Source: M2408 sp040386975
GTDB lineage: Bacteria > Bacteroidota > Bacteroidia > Flavobacteriales_D > Crocinitomicaceae
DNA: 64,000 nucleotides
Direction: 5' to 3'
Assembly (NCBI GenBank): GCA_040386975.1
Contig: JAZKEO010000006.1
Coordinates: 124,001 to 188,000, forward strand
The notes below the pieces were generated by a model. It did not search any database, had not been told where the DNA came from, and worked only from the letters and a program-made list of their open reading frames with translations. Shown in pieces: positions 1 to 10,100 of the stretch. A program made the translations under genes and the position numbers. Each line of letters starts with the position of its first letter. Positions within the stretch are counted from its first letter, which is position 1.

Positions 1-573
1 TTTGATTAAACCATTGTGAACACCATAAACCCAACCGTGAATCATTAATTCTTGCCCATTTTCCCAGGCTTGTTGAACGATTGATGTTTTTGCTAAGTCA
101 TAAACTTGTTCAACTATATTTAGTTCAACAAAACGATTAAAACGCTCTGTTTCATTTTGAATTAAATCCAATTCCTTGTGATGAAAACGGTAAACATCTT
201 TAATGTGACGAATCCAATTGTCAATCAAACCGATTGAATCATTTCCCATAGCGGCTTTTACACCACCACAACCGTAATGTCCACAAACAATAACATGTTT
301 CACTTTTAAGGCGTTTACAGCATAATCCAAAACACTTAACATACTCATGTCTGTATGAATTACCATGTTTGCAATGTTTCGGTGAACAAAAACTTCTCCT
401 GGTTCAGCACCAATTAATTCATTTGCTGGAACGCGACTATCCGAACAACCAATCCATAAAATTGGAGGTTGTTGACCATCAGCCATTTTTTTGAAATAAT
501 TTTTGTCAATTTTTAATTTATTGTTAACCCAATCTTGGTTTTTATCTAATAGTCCTTTATAAAAATTTTGCAT
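1..573 (-). CDS. beta-class carbonic anhydrase (3' end cut by window edge)
   Basis: Zinc enzyme that interconverts CO2 and bicarbonate in the cytoplasm. The 191 visible codons show the beta-class zinc and catalytic motifs: CSDSR near residue 43 and HYGCGG near residue 98, matching the C-xDxR ... HxxC signature. The ATG at 573 is followed by a normal N-terminus; the C-terminus lies beyond base 1. It begins 11 bp after the stop of the SulP transporter on the same strand, so the two are almost certainly one transcript. The pairing implies that the enzyme acts on the anion the transporter moves, presumably bicarbonate. That link is inference from gene context; the enzyme class itself is clear. 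Confidence 0.95.
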   Translation of the reverse strand, partial: MQNFYKGLLDKNQDWVNNKLKIDKNYFKKMADGQQPPILWIGCSDSRVPANELIGAEPGEVFVHRNIANMVIHTDMSMLSVLDYAVNALKVKHVIVCGHYGCGGVKAAMGNDSIGLIDNWIRHIKDVYRFHHKELDLIQNETERFNRFVELNIVEQVYDLAKTSIVQQAWENGQELMIHGWVYGVHNGLIK

Positions 574-584
574 AATATATTTTA

Positions 585-2204
585 TTAATGATTTGAAACT
601 TCAACTTCATCGATATCGATGGTTTTTACTTCAATTTCTTTTGATTTTCTTCCGTGATGTTTATAATCTTGAATGACTTCTAAAATTTCAAAATCAATTT
701 TTGAACTTTTACTTCCGTCAAATGTTAATTCAATTTTATGTGGCAAATTATCCAAGGTTTTAATAAATTTTGCTTTATTGATAAAAGTTATTTTACCAGT
801 AAAATGGATTGTAATTGCTTCTTTTTCATGGTGATGAATACGAATATTGTTTTTATAATCACGCTTTATAAAAAACAGAATATAATGCAAAATTGCATCT
901 TTATAGCTGTCAAATTTTTGAGCTTTGTTGTAGATGGCCGTTATGATGGCAAATAAGATTCCGATTCCAATTCCTTTTAACAAATCTGTGAAAAGAATTG
1001 CGATAATTGTAGCAACAAATGGTAAAAATTGATCTAAACCTTGAGCATACATTTTCTTAAATAAGCTTATTTTAGCTAGTTTGTAACCTAAAATAAGTAG
1101 AATAGAAGCTAGGGAAGCTAGTGGGATTAGGTTTAATAAATTTGGAATTAAAAGTACGCAAGCAAAAAGCAAGACGCCGTGTAAAATAGCAGACATCTTT
1201 GACTTTCCGCCAGCATTTATATTTGCGGAACTTCTCACAACAACTTGTGTTATTGGTAATCCTCCTAACATTCCAGACAGAATGTTTCCAACTCCTTGTG
1301 CTTTTAATTCACGGTTACGTGAAGTGTGGTGTTTTTCTGGATCTAATTTGTCAGTTGCTTCAACACTTAATAGAGTTTCTATACTTCCAACTAAGGCGAT
1401 TGTTAATGCGACAACATATACGTTTACATTTTTGAAAGCTGAAAAATCTGGGAAAGTAAAAAATGCAGTAAATTCAGTCCAATTTGTTGCTTGTGGAAGT
1501 GTAACTAAATGTTTTGAATCCATGTATAAATCTGGGAAATTGAATTTAAACAAGAGATTTAAACCAATTCCTAGAAGTACTACAAACAAAGCTCCAGGTA
1601 AAATTTTGAAAACAGCGAAACGTTTGATTGCTTTTGTTTCAAATAAAATAAGCGTAGCGATTGAACAAATAGTTATAATTATTGCTCCAACACTAATTTT
1701 ATTTAGTGCGATTAAAATTTCTGAAAATGTATTATGTCCATCAACTTGGAAAAAGGACTCATCTCCCATGAAATCTGCATCATAACCGAATGCATGAGGA
1801 ATTTCTTTCAAGATTAATGTTAAACCAATGGCTGCTAACATTCCTTTAATTACAGATGAAGGAAAGTAATTCCCAATGACACCAGCTTTCATGAAGCCTG
1901 CAAACACTTGAATTACTCCAGCTAAAACAACGGCTAATAAAAATGCTTCAAAGCTTCCAAGTGTTGCTATAGCAGAAATTACAATTGTAATTAAACCAGC
2001 TGCAGGACCAGAAACCCCTATCCGTGATCCGCTTAAAAAGCCAACTACGACACCACCGATTACTCCAGCAATGATTCCAGAAAAAAGTCTTGGTTCATTT
2101 CCTGTTGAAGCTAAAGCAATTCCCAAGCATAAGGGTAAAGCGACCAAAAAAACAACTAAACTGGCAGGTAGGTCAACGCGCCAATTTTTAATAAATTTTG
2201 ACAT
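585..2204 (-). CDS. SulP family anion transporter with STAS domain
   Basis: Inner-membrane anion transporter of the SulP (SLC26) family, 539 residues. The first 410 or so residues are hydrophobic transmembrane segments, beginning with the family-typical DLPASLVVFLVALPLCLGIA and including the SGPAAGL segment. A cytoplasmic STAS-like domain fills the last 90-100 residues. SulP proteins carry sulfate, bicarbonate or other anions. The carbonic anhydrase gene 11 bp downstream favours bicarbonate, as in the SulP-carbonic anhydrase pairs seen in many bacteria. Sequence alone cannot exclude sulfate. The ATG at 2204 gives a full-length protein. I did not find a convincing TAnnTTTG promoter in the 90 bp upstream. 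Confidence 0.92.
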   Translation of the reverse strand: MSKFIKNWRVDLPASLVVFLVALPLCLGIALASTGNEPRLFSGIIAGVIGGVVVGFLSGSRIGVSGPAAGLITIVISAIATLGSFEAFLLAVVLAGVIQVFAGFMKAGVIGNYFPSSVIKGMLAAIGLTLILKEIPHAFGYDADFMGDESFFQVDGHNTFSEILIALNKISVGAIIITICSIATLILFETKAIKRFAVFKILPGALFVVLLGIGLNLLFKFNFPDLYMDSKHLVTLPQATNWTEFTAFFTFPDFSAFKNVNVYVVALTIALVGSIETLLSVEATDKLDPEKHHTSRNRELKAQGVGNILSGMLGGLPITQVVVRSSANINAGGKSKMSAILHGVLLFACVLLIPNLLNLIPLASLASILLILGYKLAKISLFKKMYAQGLDQFLPFVATIIAILFTDLLKGIGIGILFAIITAIYNKAQKFDSYKDAILHYILFFIKRDYKNNIRIHHHEKEAITIHFTGKITFINKAKFIKTLDNLPHKIELTFDGSKSSKIDFEILEVIQDYKHHGRKSKEIEVKTIDIDEVEVSNH

Positions 2205-2294
2205 TTAAAATTTTAAATTAATTAATAAAACAATCTTGTAATTGATTTATAAACAAGAATTTAAGTCCACAATAAATAAACTTAATAAATAGTT

Positions 2295-2606
2295 TTAACT
2301 AATTAATTCAGGAGGTGAAAAAAGATTATCTAAAGTAGGTTCACAGTATTTTTGAGTGAAAACTTTGTTTAATAAACTGTCGTTAAAATAAAAGAAATTT
2401 GAGTTTGAAACTTTGGAGAAATAAAAAGCAGTATCAAACTCATAAGTTGAGTATTTATCTAAATTATCTTTTTCTTCAAAATCAATAATTTCTTCTAGTA
2501 ATTCCTCATTCAAATCAGAAAACACAAAAGTGTTCAATCTCAGTATTGTTGCAGAGAAAGCAAATAAAAGTAAAATTAAAACAGATCGTTGAATTAGAAT
2601 TTTCAC
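2295..2606 (-). CDS. small exported protein of unknown function
   Basis: Open frame of 103 codons starting with GTG at 2606. Residues 1-22 form a basic start and hydrophobic run (KILIQRSVLILLLFAFSA), which suggests a signal peptide or anchor. The rest is acidic, then aromatic-rich, and ends in FSPPELIS. No family is recognised. It lies 90 bp upstream of the SulP gene on the same strand and may share its transcript. Its small size and GTG start make it less certain than its neighbours, but codon use and the membrane signal look genuine. Confidence 0.5.
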   Translation of the reverse strand: MKILIQRSVLILLLFAFSATILRLNTFVFSDLNEELLEEIIDFEEKDNLDKYSTYEFDTAFYFSKVSNSNFFYFNDSLLNKVFTQKYCEPTLDNLFSPPELIS

Positions 2607-2690
2607 GGTGTAAAGCTAATAAAATTTGTTTACAAAAACCAGTTCAAAAATCATATAAAATGTTAAAAAGATAATTTTTTGATAGAAAAA

Positions 2691-3279
2691 TCACACTTTG
2701 TTTTTTTCAAAAAACGAATAAAAAGCAAAAGAGAGAACTAAAAGAATAACACAAAATATCTCTGGAATTGTGATAAATTTTGTCAAAACAAAAGCTAGTA
2801 TAAAACCGACTAAAGCAAAGATAATTCCTTTTAAGTAATGTCTTGAAATTGTTTTAACTGTTAAAAATTCATACTTTTTTGATAGTAAAAACTGCGTTTT
2901 GTAATTCAAGTAAGAAGCATAAAAAACGAGTGGAATTAAAAGAATTCCTTGAGGCATTCCCATATCTTCTAACATGACAAAATTGATAGTTTCTTTAAAA
3001 ATATCAAAATTTGGATGAAGGTTTAGCAATATAAAATAAGCTAAAACAAAGATTCCAATATTGATTAAAAAAGCATTTAAAAGCGATAATAAAGCTATTT
3101 TTTCTTTATTATTTTTGAATTCGTTAACTTTTTTGATTTTAAAACCTGTTAAAACTGAAGCGGCAAGAAAATCTAAAAAATAGTATAAAAAAAAACGACC
3201 ATTTCCAAAATATAAATCCTACAAGAGGAAGTGCTGCTTCCATTAGAACTTGAATGATACGAATTTTTATATTTGTCAA
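2691..3279 (-). pseudogene. integral membrane protein gene with a +1 frameshift in an A9/T9 run
   Basis: Two minus-strand frames join into one sensible protein of about 195 residues. The first part starts with TTG at 3279 (or ATG at 3243), reads LPLVGFIFWKWSFFF, and reaches a run of nine A (plus strand 3187-3195). The second part is open from that run and continues YYFLDFLAASVLTGFKIKK through several hydrophobic helices to FFEKNKV at 2691. Removing one base from the run restores a single frame. Taken alone, the downstream part has only a TTG start at 3029. The P-x-G ... W ... Y pattern near the N-terminus loosely resembles DUF6498 membrane proteins, from memory. The break may be a homopolymer sequencing error, a real pseudogene or slippage. 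The gene begins 5 bp after folD, so it probably shares that transcript. Confidence 0.7.
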
Positions 3280-3284
3280 AACCT

Positions 3285-4163
3285 TTATTTGTTTTTTAAT
3301 TCCATCGCTTTCAAGGTATTCATCATCAATGAAGCAACTGTCATTGGACCAACACCACCTGGAACAGGTGAAATATAAGAACATTTTGGAGCTACTTCAT
3401 CAAATTTGACGTCGCCAGAAAGTCTCCAGCCATTTGCTTTTGAAGCATCGTCAACACGTGTTGTGCCAACGTCAACAACAATTGCACCTTCTTTCACCAT
3501 GTCTGCTGTAACAAATTCTGGTTGACCAATTGCAGCAATCAAAATATCTGCTGTTAAACAAATTTCTTTTAAATTTTGTGTTTGACTGTGTGCCAATGTT
3601 ACGGTGCAGTTTCCAGGATTTGAATTTTGAGAAAGTAATATACTCAAAGGCATTCCAACAATGTTTGAACGACCAATAATCACACATTTTTTTCCTGCAG
3701 TTTTAATGTTGTTTCGAATCAATAATTCAATGATTCCAGAAGGAGTTGCAGAAATAAAACAGGGAAGATTTAAAGCCATTTTTCCTAAGTTCATAGGGTG
3801 AAAACCATCGACATCTTTCATTGGGTCGATTGCCAAAGTCACTTTCATCTCGTCAATGTGAGGAGGCAGTGGAAGTTGAACAATAAAACCGTCAATGCTT
3901 TTATCTTCGTTTAAAGAGTTGATTTTATTTAAAAGCGTTTCTTCTGAGATGGAATCATCGTAACGCATTAAAGTGCTTTCAAAACCACATTCTTCGCAAG
4001 ATTTCAATTTATTGTTGATGTAAGTCATTGAACCACCATCAGAACCAATCAATATAGCTGCCAAATGAGGAATTTTTTTCCCTTCGGATTTTCGTTTTTT
4101 TACCGCTAAAGCAATTTCTTCTTTAATGGTTTTTGCTGTTTCTTTTCCGTTTAAAATCTCCAT
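3285..4163 (-). CDS. folD: bifunctional methylenetetrahydrofolate dehydrogenase / methenyltetrahydrofolate cyclohydrolase
   Basis: Cytoplasmic one-carbon enzyme that oxidises 5,10-methylene-THF with NADP and hydrolyses methenyl-THF to 10-formyl-THF. The 292-residue protein has the usual length and motifs: the catalytic-domain segment YINNKLKSCEECGF with its active-site lysine near residue 53, the substrate loop VQLPLPPHID, the Rossmann segment VIIGRSNIVGMPLS and the C-terminal PVPGGVGPMTVA. The ATG at 4163 precedes the conserved N-terminal ILNGKE. The frameshifted membrane gene follows after 5 bp. Confidence 0.97.
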   Translation of the reverse strand: MEILNGKETAKTIKEEIALAVKKRKSEGKKIPHLAAILIGSDGGSMTYINNKLKSCEECGFESTLMRYDDSISEETLLNKINSLNEDKSIDGFIVQLPLPPHIDEMKVTLAIDPMKDVDGFHPMNLGKMALNLPCFISATPSGIIELLIRNNIKTAGKKCVIIGRSNIVGMPLSILLSQNSNPGNCTVTLAHSQTQNLKEICLTADILIAAIGQPEFVTADMVKEGAIVVDVGTTRVDDASKANGWRLSGDVKFDEVAPKCSYISPVPGGVGPMTVASLMMNTLKAMELKNK

Positions 4164-4357
4164 TTGTTGAATTGTTGTTGTGAATGAGTTTGCAAAATTA
4201 AGCTTAAAAAACCAATTTAGTTCGATTTATATGCTTAATTTTTATGAAGATTTCATTTTTTTATTTCAAACTCATTTTTAGAAATTATTTTATCGTAAAT
4301 AATCATATTTGTCAATAAAAAAGTTTATATTTGTTTAAAACTAATTATTTAAGCGTC

Positions 4358-5179
4358 ATGAAATACTTAATTCCCTTCGATTTTTCACCTGTAAGTCAAA
4401 ACGCTGTTGATCAAGCGATTAAATTTGTTGAATTTACTGGAGGTGAAATTTCCATTCTGCATGTTGTAAACGACAAAGAATTGTACCGAAGAAAAGATTT
4501 GCAACTTAAGCAATATATCGAATCACTTGGAAAACATGAGAATATCATCATTTCAGGTCATGTTGTTGTTGGAAATAATTTGATGGATATTGGTAAAATT
4601 GCTGAATATCATGGAATTGATTTGGTAATGATGGGAACACATGGGGTTGATGCGATGCAAAAGATTTTTGGAAGTAATTCTATGAAAATCATTAGAAATT
4701 CGATAGTCCCATTTTTTATTTTCCAAGAAGGATATAAATTCAAGAAATTAAATAAAATTGTTTTACCTTTTTCTATTGAAACGAAAAGTATGCAAGTATT
4801 GCGTTTTGCTTCTAAACTTTCAAAATTATATGATGCTGAAATACACTTGATTGGTAGAGTACAATCTGATGAATATTTTAGACATAGTGAAAATACAAAT
4901 ATTTTAATGGCAAGTAAATTCATGAAACAAGAAGGTGTTGCTTTTCATTTTGAAATTTTGGATGTTTCAAAAGGTGAATTTCAGGAAAAAGTATTGGAAT
5001 ATTGTGAAAAAATTGATTCAGAGTTAATCGCAACTACTTTTTATTCTGATTCTTTGTTGCCGATGTTTGAAAAATTTGTACAAAACTTAATCATAAACAA
5101 AAACCACATTCCAGTACTTTGTATCAATGCTGAGACTTTGATGAAGGTGGATTCTACCTTAAGCTTCCTAACAGTTTAA
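4358..5179 (+). CDS. tandem-domain universal stress protein
   Basis: Protein of 273 residues built from two UspA-like halves. Residues 1-130 begin MKYLIPFDFSP and contain MGTHGVDAMQKIFGSNS, which fits the ATP-binding pattern G-2x-G-(8-9)x-G-S of ATP-type Usp domains. The second half starts near residue 135 with KIVLPFS and ends with PVLCINAE, but lacks a clear glycine motif and probably does not bind ATP. I chose the ATG at 4358 over a TTG nine codons upstream because MKYLIPFDFS is the normal Usp start. The gene is monocistronic, with a strong terminator 30 bp downstream. The exact stress role is unknown. Confidence 0.85.
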   Translation: MKYLIPFDFSPVSQNAVDQAIKFVEFTGGEISILHVVNDKELYRRKDLQLKQYIESLGKHENIIISGHVVVGNNLMDIGKIAEYHGIDLVMMGTHGVDAMQKIFGSNSMKIIRNSIVPFFIFQEGYKFKKLNKIVLPFSIETKSMQVLRFASKLSKLYDAEIHLIGRVQSDEYFRHSENTNILMASKFMKQEGVAFHFEILDVSKGEFQEKVLEYCEKIDSELIATTFYSDSLLPMFEKFVQNLIINKNHIPVLCINAETLMKVDSTLSFLTV

Positions 5180-5208
5180 TTAAAAAATCTTTAAGCTTAT
5201 TCATTATG

Positions 5209-5242
5209 AATTCCGAAAATGCAGGAATGTATTTTCGGAATT
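5209..5242. terminator. bidirectional intrinsic terminator
   Basis: A perfect 12-bp stem (5209-5220 with 5231-5242, arm AATTCCGAAAAT) encloses a 10-nt loop. T-rich sequence follows on the plus strand and an A-rich flank gives a T-run on the other strand. It sits between the convergent Usp gene (plus) and the DUF2891 gene (minus) and can end both transcripts. Confidence 0.85.
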
Positions 5243-5258
5243 TTTTGTTTTAAAGGTT

Positions 5259-6344
5259 TTATTTTTTTAACAACGCATAAACGGCAAAACTTGCAAGCCA
5301 ATGTTCGCCCATATAATCGCCATCAACAATAGATTTTATGGAATAGTCTAAATGTTTGTCAGCAATTTTTCTAAGATGTTTGTATTTAGGATTGTAATCA
5401 GCTAATTCATACATACACCAAGCTCTGCTGAAATTTAAACCGTCTAAGTGAACTAATTTCCCATCGCTTCGATCTCCTACTTTTCCAACTTCTAGGGAGA
5501 ATTTTTTGTTTTTTAAACTAGGCAAAAACTTATCGAGCCACACATTAAATTCACTTTTAGACAATACTTTTCGCATTAAATCAATTTCTTGAAAAGTTGG
5601 GGAAAGAAAATCGTAACCGCTAGGTTCAAAGCTTAATGGATAATTTTGATCTTTCAGATAAAAGTCTTTTGCTCGTTTTTCTATGATTAATTTCAAGGAA
5701 TCATGTGAACTTGTTTTTGCATAGTCATAAGCAAAGGAAAGTCCAAAAGCTGTGTTTATGTGTTCTCCAGAACGGATTGGGTAAATCATTTTTGGAAGAA
5801 ATGTAATGTATTTTTCAACTAACATTTCGCTCATTGGTTTTAAAATTTTAGCCCAATTTTTGGCGTCTTTATCTTCCCAAGTATCTAATTCTTCTTGTAA
5901 TTTCAAAATCCAAGCCCAACCGTAGGTTCTTTCAAAAGAATCATTGAATTTCGTTTCAAAAAAGGCAATTTCTTGTTTGATTTTTTCTTCCGTAAATTGT
6001 TGATTCAAAAGTGCTCTAATTTCATTTGCTTTATCGAGGTTTGGAAAACGCTTTAACAAAGAAATCATCAACCAATGTCCATGAACAGAAGAATGCCAGT
6101 CGAAACAGCCATAAAATATCGGATGTAAATCTTTTGGAGAACGAATTTCTTCTTTGTTATTTAAAACCTGTCCCAGTTTGTTCGGAAATTCTTGTTCGAT
6201 GCACTTGAATGGAAGTAAAACCAAACGATTAGCTTGCTCCAAATTCAAATCAATGGATTTGTTTTCAGTTTTTTGCTTGGTTTCTTTTTTCTCAGTTGAG
6301 CAAGAAAAAATGCAGATTACTAGAAGGAATAGGATAAATTTCAT
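5259..6344 (-). CDS. DUF2891 family lipoprotein
   Basis: Exported protein of 361 residues. Its N-terminus (KFILFLLVICIFSCSTEKK) carries a lipobox with Cys near residue 15, so it should be a lipoprotein facing the periplasm. The body reads like DUF2891: a segment near residue 75 contains HPIFYGCFDWHSSVHGHW, and later conserved blocks include SGEHINTAFG and a C-terminal EHWLASFAVYAL. The fold is helical and resembles glycan-processing toroids, but no enzymatic activity is established. It follows the gene at 6359-7066 after 14 bp, so the two are probably cotranscribed. Confidence 0.8.
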   Translation of the reverse strand: MKFILFLLVICIFSCSTEKKETKQKTENKSIDLNLEQANRLVLLPFKCIEQEFPNKLGQVLNNKEEIRSPKDLHPIFYGCFDWHSSVHGHWLMISLLKRFPNLDKANEIRALLNQQFTEEKIKQEIAFFETKFNDSFERTYGWAWILKLQEELDTWEDKDAKNWAKILKPMSEMLVEKYITFLPKMIYPIRSGEHINTAFGLSFAYDYAKTSSHDSLKLIIEKRAKDFYLKDQNYPLSFEPSGYDFLSPTFQEIDLMRKVLSKSEFNVWLDKFLPSLKNKKFSLEVGKVGDRSDGKLVHLDGLNFSRAWCMYELADYNPKYKHLRKIADKHLDYSIKSIVDGDYMGEHWLASFAVYALLKK

Positions 6345-6358
6345 GTCTTTGGATTTGA

Positions 6359-7066
6359 TTATTCTAAAATAATGATTTCGTAAAATCGTGGTCGTATTTT
6401 TGGTTTTTTTGTATAGTTTAGTTTATATTTATCTAATTTCTTTAAGTCAAAATCTGGATTTTTCAAATAAAGTAAAACATGATCTTCACCTTTTTTGTCT
6501 TTATATCCGTGAATGTTTTTTTTGCCTAAATGAGCGTAATCTTTGTGAAAAGCACGAATAAAATTCAGGTACAAAGGATCTTCATCTTCGTCATTATAAG
6601 AGTATTCGTTTGCTTTTGGCTTAAACTGAGCTGAAAAATTTAATTCAAATGTTTCTTTTACATCAAGTTCTGGAACAGTATAAAAATAAACGCCGTTTTT
6701 GAGCAAACTATCAGCCATTTTTAGCGAAAAATGTAAATCAGCTCCCATGCCATAACGAAAATCAACTTCGGTTAGTGAATCCTTTAGTTTTCCTAATTTT
6801 AAAGCGGAGCTGTCATCAAAAGCATATTTCTGAATCGTTTTGTTTCTATTACTCATGATTAGAACTTCATACTTCCCAAAATCAAGGAGTTTTGTGGAAT
6901 CAATTTTGATTTCCTTTTGATGTCTCAAGTAAATTTCACTTTCAAGTATCAAACTAAAGGTTTTTGTACCATAAGAACGAAAGAGCAAAAATGAACCTGT
7001 GTTAGTTTGGGCTTGTAGCTTTATAGAAATCAAAAGTAGGATACTAAACAAAATTTTTTTTTGCAT
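6359..7066 (-). CDS. exported protein of unknown function
   Basis: Protein of 235 residues with a signal peptide (KKILFSILLLISIKLQAQ, cleavage after about residue 19). The mature part is rich in Lys, Asp and Tyr and has no motif I recognise. A segment near residues 110-150 (DSLLKNGVYFYTVPELDVKE) looks like beta strands. It lies 14 bp upstream of the DUF2891 lipoprotein gene, suggesting a two-gene envelope operon. The ATG at 7066 gives a proper signal sequence. Confidence 0.7.
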   Translation of the reverse strand: MQKKILFSILLLISIKLQAQTNTGSFLLFRSYGTKTFSLILESEIYLRHQKEIKIDSTKLLDFGKYEVLIMSNRNKTIQKYAFDDSSALKLGKLKDSLTEVDFRYGMGADLHFSLKMADSLLKNGVYFYTVPELDVKETFELNFSAQFKPKANEYSYNDEDEDPLYLNFIRAFHKDYAHLGKKNIHGYKDKKGEDHVLLYLKNPDFDLKKLDKYKLNYTKKPKIRPRFYEIIILE

Positions 7067-7129
7067 GGAATTTTATTGAACTCAAATTTAATAAGAAAAA
7101 TGTAAATCCCATGAAATTTCATAAAACAA

Positions 7130-7159
7130 AAAACCTCCAAACGAGAGAATGGAGGTTTT
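7130..7159 (-). terminator. intrinsic terminator of the DUF4394 T9SS gene
   Basis: A 10-bp stem (7130-7139 with 7150-7159, arm AAAACCTCCA) with a 10-nt loop, followed on the minus strand by a T-rich tract. It lies 40 bp after the stop of the 7199-10408 gene. The stem and loop nearly match the hairpin at 12255-12281 that ends another T9SS cargo gene. Confidence 0.8.
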
Positions 7160-7198
7160 AATTTTGTTTTTTTATTAAGTAGTTTTATACTTAAGATT

Positions 7199-10100
7199 TT
7201 ATTCTATAATTATTTTATTTGTTTGATTTTGAAATTTGACAAAGTATATTCCTTTATTTAATTCACTCAAATTGATTACATTATTTTTTTCTGTTAATGT
7301 TAATCTGAAAATTATTTTTCCTAAAGCATCTTCTAATACTATTTCGTGAGAAGATTTATCAACAAAATCAATATTTAAATAACTACTTGTCGGATTAGGA
7401 TAAGTTGAAAACCTAACTTTACTAAGTTTATCAATATCAGCTGTGTTAGATACTGTTACGCAAGCAGAAGTGTCTGTACAATTGCTTGAATTAGTTATGA
7501 TTACAGCATAAGTTCCACTTAAAGGTTGAAGAATTTCGTTTGTAGCAGAACTTATAGCTTCATTGGTTTCACAATTAATCCACTGATAAGTCATTCCTGA
7601 AGGTAGAGCTGTAATTGTAGTTTCATTGTTTTCTACAAAAGTAGTAGCCACAACTTCATTGATTGTAAGATTAATAGTGATTACACTATCGCAGTTCATC
7701 GAATTTGGAATAGTCGCTGTGTAAACTCCAGTTGTATTGTAAGTTTGATTATCAGCTGCTAAATAAGATTCACAAGAAGATACATTAATTGTACTCATTG
7801 TAGCTTGATTGATAGTCAAGTTTAATGTGATTAAACTGTCATATCCGTTCATGTTTGGAATAATATAAGTGTAAACACCAGAATTCATTAATTCCATGTT
7901 ATTCATGTCAAAATATGAACCACAAGAAGTAATTGTTTGAGTAGAACTTGTACTTGAAACTGTTGTAATACTGTCAATCAATACTGCGATATCAATTATC
8001 CCAATTCCATTTCCAATCATTCCGATTTCATTTGTTGTTGCATCACTTGTATTTATTTCATAAAACATGTCAAAGTTTGCCATGTTTGCCACAATAAACG
8101 CTGTATTTGTATGGTTCGTATGATTGTAATAAACATCCATATCACTACTTAAATCCATTTGAGATTGCATCAATCCTGTTGATCCGATAGTATTTAGAAC
8201 GCCATTATTTGGAGGGCTTTGTAGAGCTAAAGTGTTTAAAACTTCATCAAAAACGAATAATTTTGTATTGTTTGTTCCTCCAAAACTATTGGTATATGCT
8301 GCTGCACCAACTTGAGGGGAAATAGATTCATTTATATCACCTGCAACAAAAGCTAAGTTTCCGTCAGTAGCCACCAAGACGCCTGTATCAGGATGAACTC
8401 TATAATTCATTCCACTTGAACTGATTATTCTGATTCTATCTACAGATGGATTAAAATCGAAAGAAATACGACCTAAACCTGTACCTAAAGTGAAAATTGC
8501 ACCGATGGATGTCAAAGTTCCATTTGAGTTATTCAAAGTATAAAGTTGTGATTCACCTGTAGTTGAATTGTATCCAAGTACATAAAACATTCCGTTTGAA
8601 GGTCTTACATCCATTCCAGCGATTGTTTGTCCTGCTGATACACCCGTTATTGGAATATGGGTTCTAATAATTTCAGGAGTTTCGCTATCAAAACTGATTA
8701 AATAATTATTTGATGTTATTGCATAAATCAATTGACCTGTAAGCATTGCTGGAATATTTGATTCAATCTTAACAGAAATATCAGTTATTGCAATTCCATT
8801 TCCAATTTTCCCAATCATATTTGTTGTACCAGTAGCTACATCAACTGTATAAAAATCATCAAAATTTGATGTTCCAACATTGGCATTCATATAATATGAA
8901 TTCAAATGACTCATTGAATTAAAATAAAAATCCATATCCAAAGTTGGATCAAGTGGATTTATCGTAATACCTGAAGAGCCGATTGTGTTTAGTGTGCCAT
9001 TATTTGGAGGGTTTTGTAAAGTTAGTGTGTTTAACATTGCATCGTAGCCAAACAATTGTGTTGCTGTTCCACCGATATAACTATTCGTGTAAGCTCCAGC
9101 AATTACTGAACTCATTTCAGCTGCATTAACATCAACTACGTTGTAAGTTAAATTCCCATCAGTGAAAGCAAGTGCTCCTGAATTTGGGTTTAAACGAAGA
9201 TTATTTCCTTGCATCGTTGTTACTCTAATTCTGTCAACAGTTGGGTTAAAATCGAAACTGAAATGTGTTAAACCAGTTCCTAAGATAAATGAACTTCCAA
9301 CAATACTAAGTGATCCATTCATTGGATTTAAAGTGTATAATTGCGTTTCACCTGAAGTTGTATTGTATCCAAGAGAATATAAAACTCCATTTAAAGGTCT
9401 GCTATCCAAACCAACTAATGCTTGTCCTGCTGTTAAACCTGATAAAGATTTATGTTCTCTAACTGTGCTCGGCATATTTGAATCAAAGGAAATCAAGTAG
9501 GAATTTGACGTTAAAGCATAAACAAGTTCTCCATTTATTTCACTTGGTAAATTTAAATCTATTTGAATAGCGATATCTTCTGCAGTTCCAGCGATGTTTA
9601 TGTTTCCCAAAAGACTTGCTGCACCAGTTGTCAAATTTACAGAGTGTAACTTATTCATATCCAAAGCTGAAATGTCTTGAATGAAATAAGCCATATTTTG
9701 GTTTGAAGTAGCATTGTAATAAATATCTAATTCACCATTTCCAATTCCGCCTGTACTTAAAGCACCAATAGTGTTTTGAGTTCCATTATTTGGTGGAATT
9801 TGAGTATTTAGATTCATTAAAACATCATCATACGTATATAATGTTGTACTTGTAGAACCAATATAACTGTTTGTGTAAGCAACACTTCCAATCATTGGTG
9901 TTGCCATTTCATTTGCATCGCCAACTGCGTAACTCAAATTTCCATCTGTTGCAAGAAGAACTCCTGTGTTTGGATGAACTCTATAGTTCATTCCTTCTCT
10001 TGTTGTAATTCGAATGCGGTCAACTGTTGGATTAAAGTCAAATCCAAAATTACTTTGATTCGTTGCAATTTGGAAAACTCCACCAACCATACTTGCTGAA

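Noticed and set aside
1282..1785. Plus-strand open frame of 167 codons inside the SulP gene
   Set aside because: It lies fully antisense to a well-conserved transporter and its translation has no recognisable composition or domain.
3139..3384. Minus-strand frame of 81 codons overlapping the end of folD
   Set aside because: Its middle part is the N-terminal half of the frameshifted membrane gene; its start and end are out-of-frame noise.
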